Shown piece by piece: positions 46,919-56,476 of a stretch of 64,000 bases of DNA. This stretch comes from Rossellomorea arthrocnemi (GTDB lineage: Bacteria > Bacillota > Bacilli > Bacillales > Bacillaceae_B), in NCBI RefSeq assembly GCF_904424705.1, contig NZ_CAJGBF010000014.1, forward strand, positions 37,505 to 101,504, read 5' to 3'. The notes beneath the pieces are model-generated. The model did not search any database, had not been told where the DNA came from, and saw only the letters and a program-made list of their open reading frames with translations. Positions within the stretch are counted from its first letter, which is position 1. Each line of letters opens with the position of its first letter. A program made the translations under genes and the position numbers.

Positions 46919-47306
46919 GAAAAGCGGAGGCGGCTCGATCAGGCCCGACAAGCATAAGACGAGAACGTCAGAAAGGCGCCCTTTGCCTTTTTGGCGTTCT
47001 TGGCTTATGACCTCGAGGGACTAGCCGCCGGAGCTGGACACATAGAAAAGCGGAAGGGCTTTGCCCAGAGGCGACAAGCATAAGACGAACCTGCCGGAAA
47101 GGCGGGTTTTTGCCTTTTTGGCAGGTTTGGCTTATGACCTCGAGCCTCTAAGCCCTGGAGCTTGCCACACAGAAAAGCGGAGGCGGCTCGATCAGGCCCG
47201 ACAAGCATAAGACGAGGAACCCGGAAAGGCGCCCTTTGCCTTTTTGGGTTCCTTGGCTTATGACCTCGAGGGACTAGCCGCCGGAGCTGGACACATAGAA
47301 AAGCGG
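46919..47306 (+). repeat. three tandem copies of the 126-bp GAAAAGCGG repeat
   Basis: Units 46919-47044, 47045-47171 and 47172-47297, then a fourth start (47298-47306). Each has nested inverted arms whose sequences differ between units yet remain complementary. Located between convergent ytzE and the pseudouridine synthase gene. See findings for the arm-by-arm comparison. Confidence 0.95.
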
Positions 47307-47329
47307 ACCAAATTGACTTTTAAAAGAAA

Positions 47330-47368
47330 CAGGGACAGCACCTTTAGCAAAGCGTGCTGTCCCGTTTT
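47330..47368 (+). terminator. terminator after ytzE and the repeat array
   Basis: GGGACAGCAC (47332-47341) pairs with GTGCTGTCCC (47354-47363), followed by TTTTTT on the plus strand. It may also work weakly for the pseudouridine synthase gene on the minus strand. Confidence 0.8.
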
Positions 47369-47369
47369 T

Positions 47370-48089
47370 TTATTCCCGCTTATATTCCTTAAGTAGCGTT
47401 ACTTCCTCTTCCGTCAGTTCACGGTACTCACCAAGCTCCAGATCTTCGTCAAGCTCGAGGGGCCCCATGGTCAAACGCTTCAGATAGATCACGCGCTTGC
47501 CGACACTTTCAAACATTCTCTTCACCTGATGGAATTTCCCTTCTGTAATCGTCAGTTCAATATCTGAAGTTAAACCCGATTTTAAGATTGTTAAATCCCC
47601 CGGTTTCGTTTCATAGCCATCATCCAATGTGACGCCTTTTTTGAAAGCTTCCACATCAGCTTCCGTCACTTCCCCGTCTATCACGGCAAAATACGTTTTC
47701 GGTACATGGCGCTTCGGTGAAAGAAGCTGGTGGGACAATTGGCCGTCATTCGTAATCAGTAGAAAGCCTTCCGTATCCTTATCAAGTCTTCCAACGGGAA
47801 ACGGATTGAAAATCTGATCTTCCAACTGCAGTAAATCAATCACGGTTTCATCCTGTCCGTCTTCAGTAGCGGAGATGACCCCCGGCGGCTTATTCATCAG
47901 CAGGTAGATGTATTCACGATACTCTACCTGTTCACCGTACAACATCACCGTATCCTTTTCAGTGTCAATATGAACTTTTCCATCCTTGACGACTTCCCCA
48001 TTCACTTGAAGACCGCCGTCCTTTAATAATTTCTTTACTTCCTTACGGCTGCCATAGCCCATATTCGCAAGCATTTTATCTATTCTCAT
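47370..48089 (-). CDS. ytzG: 16S rRNA pseudouridine synthase, RsuA family (YtzG)
   Basis: A 239-residue RsuA/RluB-type pseudouridine synthase expected to modify U516 (E. coli numbering) of 16S rRNA. The N-terminal S4 RNA-binding domain is MRIDKMLANMGYGSRKEVK. The catalytic motif GRLDKDTEGFLLITNDG carries the Asp (about 101). ATG 48089 gives the conserved MRIDK start; the longer GTG start overlaps its ribosome site. Downstream of ytgP on the same strand, about 430 bp apart. Confidence 0.93.
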   Translation of the reverse strand: MRIDKMLANMGYGSRKEVKKLLKDGGLQVNGEVVKDGKVHIDTEKDTVMLYGEQVEYREYIYLLMNKPPGVISATEDGQDETVIDLLQLEDQIFNPFPVGRLDKDTEGFLLITNDGQLSHQLLSPKRHVPKTYFAVIDGEVTEADVEAFKKGVTLDDGYETKPGDLTILKSGLTSDIELTITEGKFHQVKRMFESVGKRVIYLKRLTMGPLELDEDLELGEYRELTEEEVTLLKEYKRE

Positions 48090-48279
48090 TTCATCATTCA
48101 CGCTCCGTTTGTTTTTGCTTTAAATTCATCGGTCTATTTGGGTTTTATCCCTTCATCCTTCTATTCTTAACACAGGCTGCTTGAGGTAAGCAACTTTGAT
48201 AAAAATAAAAGACTGTATTCGTAAAGGATGTGGTTTTGAACAATTTGTCTGCCTGGGCTCTGTCAATTGATATGTGCTG

Positions 48280-48379
48280 GATGGTGAGGGGAACTGCTCC
48301 GCTTTCCGCGGACGCTTCGCTTCCGGGGTCTCGGCCAGCCTGTTTTTCCGCAGGAGTCTGCGCAGTTCCCCTCACCATC
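48280..48379. repeat. 100-bp element with 18-bp perfect terminal inverted repeats
   Basis: GATGGTGAGGGGAACTGC (48280-48297) and its exact complement (48362-48379) enclose CCGCTTTCCGCGGACG, GGGGTCTCGG and CCGCAGGAGTCTGC modules. It lies in a 400-bp gap between ytzG and ytgP with no gene. Related modules are at 3066 and 27785. Confidence 0.75.
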
Positions 48380-48490
48380 TTTAAAGATTTTCGTGGCAGA
48401 GCTATAAGGTATCAAAGAAAAATCGAATAGAAAACAATATTCTTCTTTCTAAATCTAAAAGCAACAAAGTATGCGAAAAACCCCAAATAA

Positions 48491-48523
48491 AAAAGGGATG
48501 ATCGGCATGTATCATCCCTTTTT
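48491..48523 (-). terminator. terminator of ytgP
   Basis: AAGGGATGAT / ATCATCCCTT (48493-48502, 48511-48520), followed on the minus strand by TTTTTTA. Confidence 0.9.
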
Positions 48524-48525
48524 CC

Positions 48526-50145
48526 CTACCCTATGCGCAGCTTACTGCGAATTTTTGTTATCTTGTCACCGAACAGCCGGTCTGCAAGTTTACTTCTTAA
48601 GCTTAGGTAGAAGTAAACGAGGGCTCCTACTCCGCCGCAAATGGAGACGAGTATAATAGATTCGAGTCCTGTCTCCGGACTAAGGAAACGCACCAGGACA
48701 CCATATAAAACCAATACGACTCCAGCCATGACCGCATTCAATGCACCGATGAACAAGGTTCTTCTCAAAATCAACCGGAATTGATACCTTGCATATTTTT
48801 TGATGACATACAGATTGATCAGAATCGCCACTGCATATCCAATTGTAGTAGCGAGCACAGCACCCTGGGTTTCAAAAAGGCGAATTAACGGGATGTTCAG
48901 GACAAGCTTCAGAAGCAAGCCGACAAGCAGGCTGAAGATCGTGAACTTCTGCTCATCAATCCCTTGAAGGATCGCTGCAGTAACCGCAAATAATGCAAAC
49001 AGGATCGCAACAGGTGCATAGGAACGTAAAATCGAGGTTCCAAGGACATCACTGTGATAGAACAGCGTATACATCGGCTCAGCTAAAAGGGCTAGTCCCA
49101 ACGCTGCCGGAACGGTCAGAAACAGCAGAATCTGAAAGGTCTGGTCAATGTTTCTACGCATCGTTTTCCTGTCACCGCTCGTATACGATGTTGTAATCAA
49201 CGGAATCAGCGTCATGGAAAAAGCCGTTGCCAATGATACTGGAATGATCACGAGCTTATGGGTATAGAAGTTCAATACGGCAAAAGCATGGTCGGAGATT
49301 TTGGCGTTCCCGATATCTGCCATTGCAGTATTGAACGTAATTTGATCCACCAGTTGAAACAATGGATTGGCAAGACCTACAAAAATGAACGGGATTGAAT
49401 AGGCAATGATTTCTTTGTACATCGCTCTTAACGAAATCTCTTCGTTCCCCCGGTCCTCTTCAAGGAGTTCATCCATATGAGGCTTCCGCTTAAACCAATA
49501 CCAGATCAATGCCCCAAGACTGGCAAGTCCCCCTACAAATGCAGCGAATGTCGCAACGGAAATGGCCGTTGTCACGGTTCCATCCAGTATGTTCAATACG
49601 ACATAAATCCCGCCAAGGAGGAAAACGATGCGGACAATCTGTTCAATTACCTGGGAAACCGCCGTCGGCCCCATGGATTGATGTCCCTGGAAGAACCCCC
49701 GGATCAAACTCATGAACGGAATGATAATCAATGCGAAACTCACGGCACGAATGACGGTGGTCACTTGTGCAACGGATATGACCTGCTCATCGCTTTTAAT
49801 CGTCATTTCTGCAAAAATCGGTGCGAATGCATACATGATGAGGAATGATACAACCCCTGTCAGTGTCATGAGCACCAGCCCTGATTTAAATAATTTCCGA
49901 CCTACGGCATATTCCCCGATGGCATTATATTTTGAAACGAATTTAGAAACAGCCAGTGGCACTCCCGCAGTTGCTACTGTCAGAAAGATCGTATAAGGGA
50001 CATACCCATATTGATAAAGGGAGGCTCCCTCTTCATGGCCTTTTAACAAATCATCAAACGGTATAACATAAAAAAGACCCAAAAACTTCGAAATAAAGGT
50101 CCCCAACGTTAAAATAAACGTTCCTCTTATTAATTTAGATGACAT
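48526..50145 (-). CDS. ytgP: lipid II flippase YtgP (MurJ, MATE-like MOP superfamily)
   Basis: A 539-residue polytopic membrane protein with about 14 helices. The B. subtilis homologue YtgP/MurJ flips lipid II across the membrane, partly redundant with Amj. Start MSSKLIRGTFILTLGTFISK; characteristic Arg/charged residues lie in the central cavity helices (FSLIRGFFQGHQSMGPTAVSQ-type region). Length is normal. It is a core cell-wall gene on the minus strand, divergent from ytfP. Confidence 0.93.
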   Translation of the reverse strand: MSSKLIRGTFILTLGTFISKFLGLFYVIPFDDLLKGHEEGASLYQYGYVPYTIFLTVATAGVPLAVSKFVSKYNAIGEYAVGRKLFKSGLVLMTLTGVVSFLIMYAFAPIFAEMTIKSDEQVISVAQVTTVIRAVSFALIIIPFMSLIRGFFQGHQSMGPTAVSQVIEQIVRIVFLLGGIYVVLNILDGTVTTAISVATFAAFVGGLASLGALIWYWFKRKPHMDELLEEDRGNEEISLRAMYKEIIAYSIPFIFVGLANPLFQLVDQITFNTAMADIGNAKISDHAFAVLNFYTHKLVIIPVSLATAFSMTLIPLITTSYTSGDRKTMRRNIDQTFQILLFLTVPAALGLALLAEPMYTLFYHSDVLGTSILRSYAPVAILFALFAVTAAILQGIDEQKFTIFSLLVGLLLKLVLNIPLIRLFETQGAVLATTIGYAVAILINLYVIKKYARYQFRLILRRTLFIGALNAVMAGVVLVLYGVLVRFLSPETGLESIILVSICGGVGALVYFYLSLRSKLADRLFGDKITKIRSKLRIG

Positions 50146-50341
50146 AGTATCCCTCTCTATATATCTTGTTGCCCGTTAAACAAACAAAATAAATTCGAAC
50201 TAAGAAATTTTCACACTATCAGTAGTTTACTACTGTACGAAACGAATGACAATTTTTTTCGAATGTTGTATTTAAAACCCATCCCATTTAAAATAAGGTG
50301 AAACTTCTTTTGAGAAGCGAATATTAAAAGTTGGTGGAAAA

Positions 50342-51604
50342 ATGGTAAAGAAATACGATGTCATCATCATAGGCGGAGGACCATCAGGCTTGATGGCCAG
50401 TATCGCAGCCGGTGAAAACGGCTCGAAAGTCCTCCTTGTAGATAAAGGTACAAAGCTTGGCAGAAAGCTCGCCATTTCAGGAGGTGGCCGCTGTAACGTG
50501 ACCAACCGGCTTCCTGTAGAGGAAATCATCAAGCATATCCCGGGCAACGGACGTTTTTTATACAGCGCGTTTTCCGAGTTTAATAATGAAGATATCATCT
50601 CTTTCTTTGAAAATCTCGGAATCCAATTGAAAGAAGAAGATCATGGGCGAATGTTTCCTGTTTCGAACAGGGCCATGGATGTGGTGGAAGCCTTACTGGG
50701 GCGAATGAAAGAATTGAAGGTGGACACAAGGACCAGCACTAGTGTCGAAGAGGTTCTTTACGAAAACGGCAAGACAGTCGGCATCCTCTTAAAAGACGGT
50801 GAAACCATCGCCGCAAACGCTGTTGTGATCGCGGTCGGAGGAAAGTCCGTCCCTCACACCGGATCCACTGGTGACGGATATCCTTGGGCGACAAAAGCCG
50901 GCCATACAATTACAGATCTGTTTCCGACAGAAGTACCCCTTACATCGGACGAGCCTTTCGTGAAGAAAAAGGAGCTTCAGGGCCTTTCATTGCGCAGCGT
51001 CGATTTAAGCGTATTGAATCCAAAAGGAAAAAAGATCATCACCCATAAGATGGACATGATCTTTACCCATCTAGGGATTTCTGGTCCGGCTGTTCTTCGC
51101 TGCAGCCAATACGTAGTGAAGGCGATGAAAAAATGGAACCTGACCCATGTTCCCATGCAGATCGATTCCATTCCGGATCAAAATGAAGAACAGCTATTCC
51201 AGTCCCTCCACAAGCAAGTGAAGGAAGAAGGTAAAAAAGCCGCGAAAAATATCTTTAAAGGTCTTGTCCCTGAGAGATACCTGTTATTTTTACTCGAACG
51301 GGCAGAAATCGATCATGATGAAAAAGGGGATCATATCTCTTCTGAGAAAATCCGTCATTTTGCAAAGCTCTTAAAGCAATTCACCTTTAATGTGAACGGA
51401 ACCCTATCCATTGATAAAGCCTTTGTAACCGGAGGCGGAGTCTCCATTAAAGAAATCGAGCCGAAAACAATGGCTTCAAAAAAGATGGAAGGCCTCTTCT
51501 TCTGCGGGGAAGTCCTCGACATCCACGGTTATACGGGGGGGTACAATATTACCTCTGCCCTCGTAACCGGACGGCTGGCCGGACTGAATGCCGGGAAGGT
51601 TTGA
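50342..51604 (+). CDS. ytfP: YtfP, HI0933-like FAD-dependent oxidoreductase
   Basis: A 420-residue flavoprotein of the HI0933/BaiN family. FAD dinucleotide loop [19 protein letters not shown] (about 8-26), second signature [16 protein letters not shown] (about 40-55), and C-terminal [15 protein letters not shown] and [16 protein letters not shown]. Substrate unknown; related proteins reduce or oxidise small hydrophobic compounds. A GTTGGTGG site precedes the ATG. It is alone on the plus strand and ends at a strong terminator. Confidence 0.92.
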   Translation: MVKKYDVIIIGGGPSGLMASIAAGENGSKVLLVDKGTKLGRKLAISGGGRCNVTNRLPVEEIIKHIPGNGRFLYSAFSEFNNEDIISFFENLGIQLKEEDHGRMFPVSNRAMDVVEALLGRMKELKVDTRTSTSVEEVLYENGKTVGILLKDGETIAANAVVIAVGGKSVPHTGSTGDGYPWATKAGHTITDLFPTEVPLTSDEPFVKKKELQGLSLRSVDLSVLNPKGKKIITHKMDMIFTHLGISGPAVLRCSQYVVKAMKKWNLTHVPMQIDSIPDQNEEQLFQSLHKQVKEEGKKAAKNIFKGLVPERYLLFLLERAEIDHDEKGDHISSEKIRHFAKLLKQFTFNVNGTLSIDKAFVTGGGVSIKEIEPKTMASKKMEGLFFCGEVLDIHGYTGGYNITSALVTGRLAGLNAGKV

Positions 51605-51613
51605 TTGTAAAAA

Positions 51614-51655
51614 AGAAAGGTTGATCCTCACTCTTGAGCGATCAACCTTTTTATT
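51614..51655 (+). terminator. terminator of ytfP (also close to the Cse60-like stop)
   Basis: AAAGGTTGATC / GATCAACCTTT arms (51617-51627, 51640-51650) with T run. Confidence 0.85.
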
Positions 51656-51833
51656 TTCTGTACACGACCATGGCGGAGAAGCAATAGATTTGATCCTCCA
51701 CTTCCTCGGACATTGCCGCTACGTGATATTTGATATCGACGATCTTCTTATCATCCATTTTACTGAGAAAATGGTTCATATCTTTCTCTAAATCTTTTTC
51801 ATGCTCGTAGTCGAAGACTTTTACCTGGATCAT
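51651..51833 (-). CDS. cse60: Cse60-like sporulation protein
   Basis: A 60-residue protein, MIQVKVFDYEHEKDLEKDMN..., that closely resembles Cse60 of B. subtilis, a small sigma-E-dependent mother-cell protein of unknown function. The shared features are the VKVF start, DLE...VNHFL helix, VDIKYHV strand and YCFSAMVVYR end. GGGAGGGG lies 5 bases before the ATG. No sigma-E promoter was identified by eye. Upstream is the 20-bp-period array. Confidence 0.8.
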   Translation of the reverse strand: MIQVKVFDYEHEKDLEKDMNHFLSKMDDKKIVDIKYHVAAMSEEVEDQIYCFSAMVVYRK

Positions 51834-51944
51834 GGAGTCCCCTCCCGGATTGTTTTGGTATCAGTATCGTCAGAATCCTGCCTTTTCAAACGATTAATAG
51901 TGGGAATATTTCGTTAATGCCAGAATGTTTTGCGGTGGAGTTGT

Positions 51945-52045
51945 CGATTTTCGCCGTTATATCTTAGATTTCGCCGTTATATTTTGACTTTCGCCGTTAT
52001 ATCGTAAATTTCGCCGTTAAAATGAAATTTTCGCCGTTAAATCAG
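51945..52045. repeat. five TCGCCGTTAT repeats with exact 20-bp period
   Basis: TCGCCGTTA(T/A) at 51951, 51971, 51991, 52011 and 52031; the intervening 10 bases are A/T-rich and variable. Located between the Cse60-like gene and ytwF, in a gap (51834-52124) with no gene. Confidence 0.9.
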
Positions 52046-52122
52046 TTTATTAATTACTCTTAAATATTTTTTCACAAGGTTCTCTTAACCACCCTGTCCT
52101 CTTCATCGCCACAATAAATAAA

Positions 52123-52160
52123 AAAGCACACCCCCTTTTTCCAAAAAGGAATGTGCTACC
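52123..52160 (-). terminator. terminator of the rhodanese gene
   Basis: AGCACA / TGTGCT arms (52125-52130, 52152-52157) with inner CCTTTTT/AAAAAGG pairing, followed on the minus strand by TTTTTT. Confidence 0.8.
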
Positions 52161-52173
52161 CCACCAAAAATCA

Positions 52174-52488
52174 TTATTTCTTCGCTGCAGTGTCTCCTGC
52201 CCAGTTCATCATGCCGCCTTCCATGTTCACCACTTTATAGCCTTGTTCCTGCAAGTAGTGAGCGACATTTCCACTGCGGTTCCCCGAGCGGCAGATAAAG
52301 ATATACTCCTTATCCTTATCGAATTGATCAAGAGACTCAGGGATTTCGCCCATCTTGATATGCTTCGCTCCCGGGATCATGCCCTCTTCCACTTCTTCGT
52401 CTTCACGGACATCCACTAAAAGCAGATCTTCCCCATTCTTCAACTTTTGCTCCAACTCATCTGTCGAAATCGTCTTAATACTATCCAT
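52174..52488 (-). CDS. ytwF: YtwF, rhodanese-domain protein
   Basis: A 104-residue single rhodanese domain: VDVREDEEVEEGMIPGAKHI and the active-site loop CRSGNRS (Cys at about 72). Likely handles sulfane sulfur or acts as a thiol transfer protein. The start is ATG 52488, preceded by AAAGGAAGTTG and matching the family N-terminus MDSIKTIST; the open frame extends 56 codons upstream but that part includes the leuS terminator palindrome and is not protein-like. Confidence 0.92.
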   Translation of the reverse strand: MDSIKTISTDELEQKLKNGEDLLLVDVREDEEVEEGMIPGAKHIKMGEIPESLDQFDKDKEYIFICRSGNRSGNVAHYLQEQGYKVVNMEGGMMNWAGDTAAKK

Positions 52489-52574
52489 TCTTCTCAACTT
52501 CCTTTCAACATTCAATTCATTCATCACGATTATACCAAACCACGTCTCCCAATCAAAAAAATCAGATTCAAAAA

Positions 52575-52652
52575 AGAGGGACGGACCTCTACGAAATGCT
52601 GATTTAAAGCGATTCACGCTTAAAATCAGGCCCATTTCGAGGTCCGTCCCTC
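52575..52652 (-). terminator. large palindromic terminator of leuS, GGGACGGACC type
   Basis: Arms GAGGGACGGACCTC (52576-52589) and GAGGTCCGTCCCTC (52639-52652), continued inside by CGAAATG/CATTTCG and CTGATTT/AAATCAG. On the minus strand seven T bases follow. The same 14-base arm recurs at 37277 and 63981. Confidence 0.85.
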
Positions 52653-52659
52653 CCATTTA

Positions 52660-55074
52660 TCAGTTGGCTACGATGTTGACGAGTTTGCCTGGTACGGCGA
52701 TGGTTTTGCGGATGGTTTTGCCTTCGATTTGGCTTTTGATTTCATCGTTTTCCATGGCTGTTTTTTCAAGTTCGTCTTTTGTCATGTCACGTGGGATCAT
52801 GACTTTTGCTTTCACTTTTCCGTTCACTTGAAGAACGATTTCAACTTCGTTGTCTACTAGCTTCGATTCATCGAATGTCGGCCATGCTTCGTAGGAAATC
52901 GTTCCTTCGTGACCAAGTTTGCTCCAGAGTTCTTCTGTCATATGGGGAGCGATTGGAGACAGAAGCTTGATGAATCCTTCTACATAGTTCTTCGGCAGAG
53001 TATTCGCTTTGTAGGCATCATTGATGAATACCATCAACTGGGATATCCCTGTATTGAAGCGAAGGCCTTCATAGTCTTCCGTCACTTTCTTAACGGTTTG
53101 GTTATACGTTTTGTCCAGGTCACTGTTCGGTGCATCTGTTACCTTAGAGGAAAGTGAACCATCTTCCTCAACAAGCAGGCGCCATACACGGTCAAGGAAG
53201 CGACGGGCTCCGTCAAGGCCGTTTGTGCTCCAGGCAATGGAAGCTTCCAGTGGACCCATGAACATTTCATAGAGACGAAGGGTATCGGCACCATGAGATT
53301 CAACAACTTCATCAGGATTAACCACATTCCCTTTTGATTTACTCATTTTCTCATTATTTTCCCCAAGGATCATGCCTTGATTGAACAGCTTTTGGAACGG
53401 CTCCTTCGTTGGGACTACGCCGATATCATAAAGGAACTTGTGCCAGAAACGAGCATACAGCAAGTGAAGGACAGCATGTTCGGCTCCTCCGATATACGTA
53501 TCCACAGGAAGCCACTCCTGCATTTTCTTCGCATCGGCCAGGGCTTCTTCGTTATGTGGATCGATATAACGGATATAGTACCAGCAGCTTCCTGCCCATT
53601 GTGGCATTGTGTTTGTTTCACGACGGCCTTTTTTTCCTGTTTCAGGCTCTTCCACATTCACCCATTCACTGATGTTCGCAAGCGGGGATTCACCTGTTCC
53701 GGACGGTTTGATTTCAGTCGTCTTCGGAAGAACAAGGGGAAGCTCACTTTCCGGAACCGTCGTTGTTGTACCGTCTTCCCAATGGATGACTGGAATCGGC
53801 TCACCCCAATAACGTTGGCGGCTGAATAACCAATCACGAAGGCGGTACGTTACTTTCTTCGTTCCGATGCCTTTCTCTTCTAACCAGGAAATGGATTTCG
53901 CAATCGCTTCTTCTTTTCCAAGTCCATCAAGGAAACCGGAATTCACATGATTTCCGTCCCCTGTATAAGCTTCTTTCTTAACGTTGCCGCCAGCGACAAC
54001 TTCCACGATTGGAAGATCGAACTCTTTTGCAAACTCATAATCTCGGTCGTCATGTGCAGGAACGGCCATGATAGCTCCTGAACCGTAGCTCATAAGAACG
54101 TAATCAGCAATCCAGATCGGCATTTTGTTTCCGTTAGCCGGATTGATCGCATATGCACCAGTGAATACACCTGTTTTTTCTTTTGCAAGATCTGTTCGTT
54201 CAAGATCACTTTTCGACTTGATCTTGTCGATGTACTCATCCACTTTCGAGCGTTGTTCCTCCGTGGTGATCGTTGCAACAAACGGATGCTCAGGGGCAAG
54301 AACCGCATATGTTGCACCAAAGATTGTATCAGGACGGGTTGTGAAGACATCGAATGATTTATCATGACCGTCAATCACAAACTTCACTTCTGCTCCTTCA
54401 GAGCGTCCGATCCAGTTGCGTTGCATATCTTTAATGCTTTCCGGCCAATCTACATCTTCAAGGTCTTCCACAAGACGATCAGCATAAGCAGTGATCTTCA
54501 GCATCCACTGTTTCATCGGACGGCGTTCTACAGGATGCCCTCCGCGTTCGCTCTTCCCATCGATGACTTCTTCATTGGCAAGGACCGTCCCCAGTGCCGG
54601 ACACCAATTCACGGCAACCTCATCCACATAAGCCAGACCTTTTTCATAAAGCTTGGTGAAGATCCATTGCGTCCATTTGTAATAGCCTGGATCTGTCGTA
54701 TTGACTTCGCGATCCCAATCATACGAAAATCCTAGAGACTTAATTTGACGACGGAACGTGTCGATATTTTTGTGTGTGAATTCAGCCGGGTCATTCCCTG
54801 TATCAAGGGCATACTGCTCAGCAGGTAACCCGAATGCATCCCAGCCCATTGGATGAAGGACATTATACCCTTGCATGCGCTTCATGCGGGAAAGGATGTC
54901 TGTTGCCGTAAACCCTTCCGGATGTCCTACGTGAAGACCTGCGCCTGATGGATACGGGAACATATCCAGCGCGTAAAAATTGGATTTTCCTTCGTCTTCC
55001 GTTGCCTTGAACGTTTTGTTTTCTTCCCAATACTGCTGCCATTTCGTCTCAACGCTTTTATGATTAAAACTCAT
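52660..55074 (-). CDS. leuS: leucyl-tRNA synthetase
   Basis: Class I aminoacyl-tRNA synthetase of 804 residues charging tRNA-Leu. HIGH-type motif in [15 protein letters not shown] (about 40-53); KMSKSKG at about 577; the CP1 editing domain (about 225-420, [20 protein letters not shown] region) hydrolyses misacylated tRNA. The C-terminal anticodon-binding and LeuS-specific domains are complete. GATCTCAAAGGAGG lies before the ATG. Controlled by the T-box just upstream; terminated by the long palindrome at 52575. Confidence 0.98.
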   Translation of the reverse strand: MSFNHKSVETKWQQYWEENKTFKATEDEGKSNFYALDMFPYPSGAGLHVGHPEGFTATDILSRMKRMQGYNVLHPMGWDAFGLPAEQYALDTGNDPAEFTHKNIDTFRRQIKSLGFSYDWDREVNTTDPGYYKWTQWIFTKLYEKGLAYVDEVAVNWCPALGTVLANEEVIDGKSERGGHPVERRPMKQWMLKITAYADRLVEDLEDVDWPESIKDMQRNWIGRSEGAEVKFVIDGHDKSFDVFTTRPDTIFGATYAVLAPEHPFVATITTEEQRSKVDEYIDKIKSKSDLERTDLAKEKTGVFTGAYAINPANGNKMPIWIADYVLMSYGSGAIMAVPAHDDRDYEFAKEFDLPIVEVVAGGNVKKEAYTGDGNHVNSGFLDGLGKEEAIAKSISWLEEKGIGTKKVTYRLRDWLFSRQRYWGEPIPVIHWEDGTTTTVPESELPLVLPKTTEIKPSGTGESPLANISEWVNVEEPETGKKGRRETNTMPQWAGSCWYYIRYIDPHNEEALADAKKMQEWLPVDTYIGGAEHAVLHLLYARFWHKFLYDIGVVPTKEPFQKLFNQGMILGENNEKMSKSKGNVVNPDEVVESHGADTLRLYEMFMGPLEASIAWSTNGLDGARRFLDRVWRLLVEEDGSLSSKVTDAPNSDLDKTYNQTVKKVTEDYEGLRFNTGISQLMVFINDAYKANTLPKNYVEGFIKLLSPIAPHMTEELWSKLGHEGTISYEAWPTFDESKLVDNEVEIVLQVNGKVKAKVMIPRDMTKDELEKTAMENDEIKSQIEGKTIRKTIAVPGKLVNIVAN

Positions 55075-55120
55075 ATTGAGATCCTCCTTTGATTGTCTTA
55101 TGACTTTCTTTTAAAAAACA

Positions 55121-55362
55121 AAAAAACCCTCATCCCAAATAAATATTTGGGACGAGAGTTTGTATGTACATTCTCCCGCGGTACCACCCACATTAGTGTA
55201 CGCGCACTCAGCTTCATTCATCCTTAACGCGGAAAACGGCAAGTCTTACTGTTGGTTCACACTTGCAACTCAGCAGGCGAGTTCATGATGCTTCTGGTTG
55301 ACTTTCACCACCCGTCAACTCTCTACGACAGAAAACCGTCATTACTACTCCTGATCAACGTT
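55121..55362 (-). promoter_or_regulatory. leucine T-box leader of leuS
   Basis: Tandem T-box elements on the minus strand. The stem I start contains GGAGTAGTAATGACGG, then GTAGAGAGTTGACGGGTGGTG. The specifier region reads GAACTCGCC with CTC (Leu) as specifier codon. The T-box sequence GTGGGTGGTACCGCGG is at about 55177-55192. The intrinsic terminator CTCTCGTCCCAAATA / ATTTGGGATGAGGG with a T run is at 55121-55160. Uncharged tRNA-Leu would favour the antiterminator. Confidence 0.93.
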
Positions 55363-55648
55363 TTAATATTAGTAAACAATATATGTATTCACTATTTTAG
55401 TGAAAAATATACAGAAGCGCAAGCCTATTGTTGGTTTATGGGTAAGAATTTTGTCATTTGTTTAAGAATTGGAGCGGGAGTTTCGTCCTTTTGACTCAGG
55501 GTTTTTGGGTAAAAACCGGGAATGGTCATGAAACCGAAGCCGTCATTACCGAGAAGAATCACGCCGAATCCGAAGATGATCCTGCCGTCTTACTTTTTTC
55601 CCAGACATTCAATCCCGGTCCCCTAACACTCTCCCTATCCACAAAAAA

Positions 55649-55677
55649 GAAACGACCCTCTAAAAGGTCGTTTCTCA
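55649..55677 (-). terminator. terminator of the hydroxybutyrate operon
   Basis: AGAAACGACC / GGTCGTTTCT arms (55649-55658, 55666-55675), followed on the minus strand by TTTTTTG. Confidence 0.85.
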
Positions 55678-55684
55678 TCACAGG

Positions 55685-56461
55685 CTATTGAACCGTATAT
55701 CCACCGTCCAACACGACTGCCTGCCCTGTGATTCCTTTCGCTGCATCACTGCACAGGAACATGGTATAGTCTGCAATTTCTTTAACGTCCAGTAATCTTC
55801 TCTGTGGCACTAAAGGATAGATGACTTCCTCAATCACCCTTTCAAATGGGACGTTACGCGTCTTCGCAAGATCCGTCAGTTGATTCCGGACTAAAGGCGT
55901 ATCCACGTATCCCGGGCATACCGCGTTTACGGTAATGCCATGTTCCGCCGTTTCCAATGCCGCGACCTTCGTTAGACCGATGACTCCGTGTTTAGCAGAA
56001 TTATAGGCGGCTTTACCGGAGAAGCCGACCAGGCCGTTAATGGATGCCATGTTGATGATTCGTCCCGAACCCTGTTTCTTCATGTGGGGAAGGGCATGCT
56101 TGATCGCGACAAATGGAGCCGTCAGCATGACTTTTAATAGAAATTCGAACTTTTCAGTAGGGAACTCTTCAATATGGGATACATGTTGTAGTCCTGCATT
56201 GTTAATCAGGACGTCGAGCCTCCCGAAGTGATTCACCGCTTTTGTGATTGCTGCTTTCAACTCAGATTCCGATGTCACGTCACAGCGTAGTCCAAGAACT
56301 TCATACCCCTCTGTTTTAAAGGTCTCTGAAGCCTCCTGTACAGCCTCTTCCTGCAAATCCGTCAGGACTACTTTTGCTCCTCCAGCGGCAAATTCCCTGC
56401 CGATTTGGTAGCCTATCCCACGGGCTGCCCCTGTTATGAATACCACTTTATTTTCAACCAT
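55685..56461 (-). CDS. 3-hydroxybutyrate dehydrogenase
   Basis: NAD-dependent short-chain dehydrogenase of 258 residues converting 3-hydroxybutyrate to acetoacetate. The cofactor loop TGAARGIG is at about 10-17, NNAG at about 88, the catalytic Ser in NMASINGLVG, and YxxxK in YNSAKHG. The C-terminal GLQHVSHIEEFP and WL/VQ-type ending (DGGYTVQ) are typical of bacterial 3-hydroxybutyrate dehydrogenases. The adjacent GntP permease and sigma-54 regulator support the substrate. ATGGTTGAAAATAAAG start with AGGAGTAG upstream. Second gene of the operon, 15 bp after the permease. Confidence 0.88.
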   Translation of the reverse strand: MVENKVVFITGAARGIGYQIGREFAAGGAKVVLTDLQEEAVQEASETFKTEGYEVLGLRCDVTSESELKAAITKAVNHFGRLDVLINNAGLQHVSHIEEFPTEKFEFLLKVMLTAPFVAIKHALPHMKKQGSGRIINMASINGLVGFSGKAAYNSAKHGVIGLTKVAALETAEHGITVNAVCPGYVDTPLVRNQLTDLAKTRNVPFERVIEEVIYPLVPQRRLLDVKEIADYTMFLCSDAAKGITGQAVVLDGGYTVQ

Positions 56462-56476
56462 GATGCTACTCCTTTC

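Noticed and set aside
46919..47306. CRISPR array
   Set aside because: Units are 126 bp, mostly identical along their whole length, with nested inverted arms; there are no unique spacers and no cas genes.
51945..52045. CRISPR or DR-type array
   Set aside because: Core of 10 bases with 10-base A/T-rich spacers is far too short; no cas genes.
52174..52656. 160-residue version of the rhodanese protein
   Set aside because: The extension runs through the leuS terminator palindrome; ATG 52488 has a ribosome site and gives the family length.
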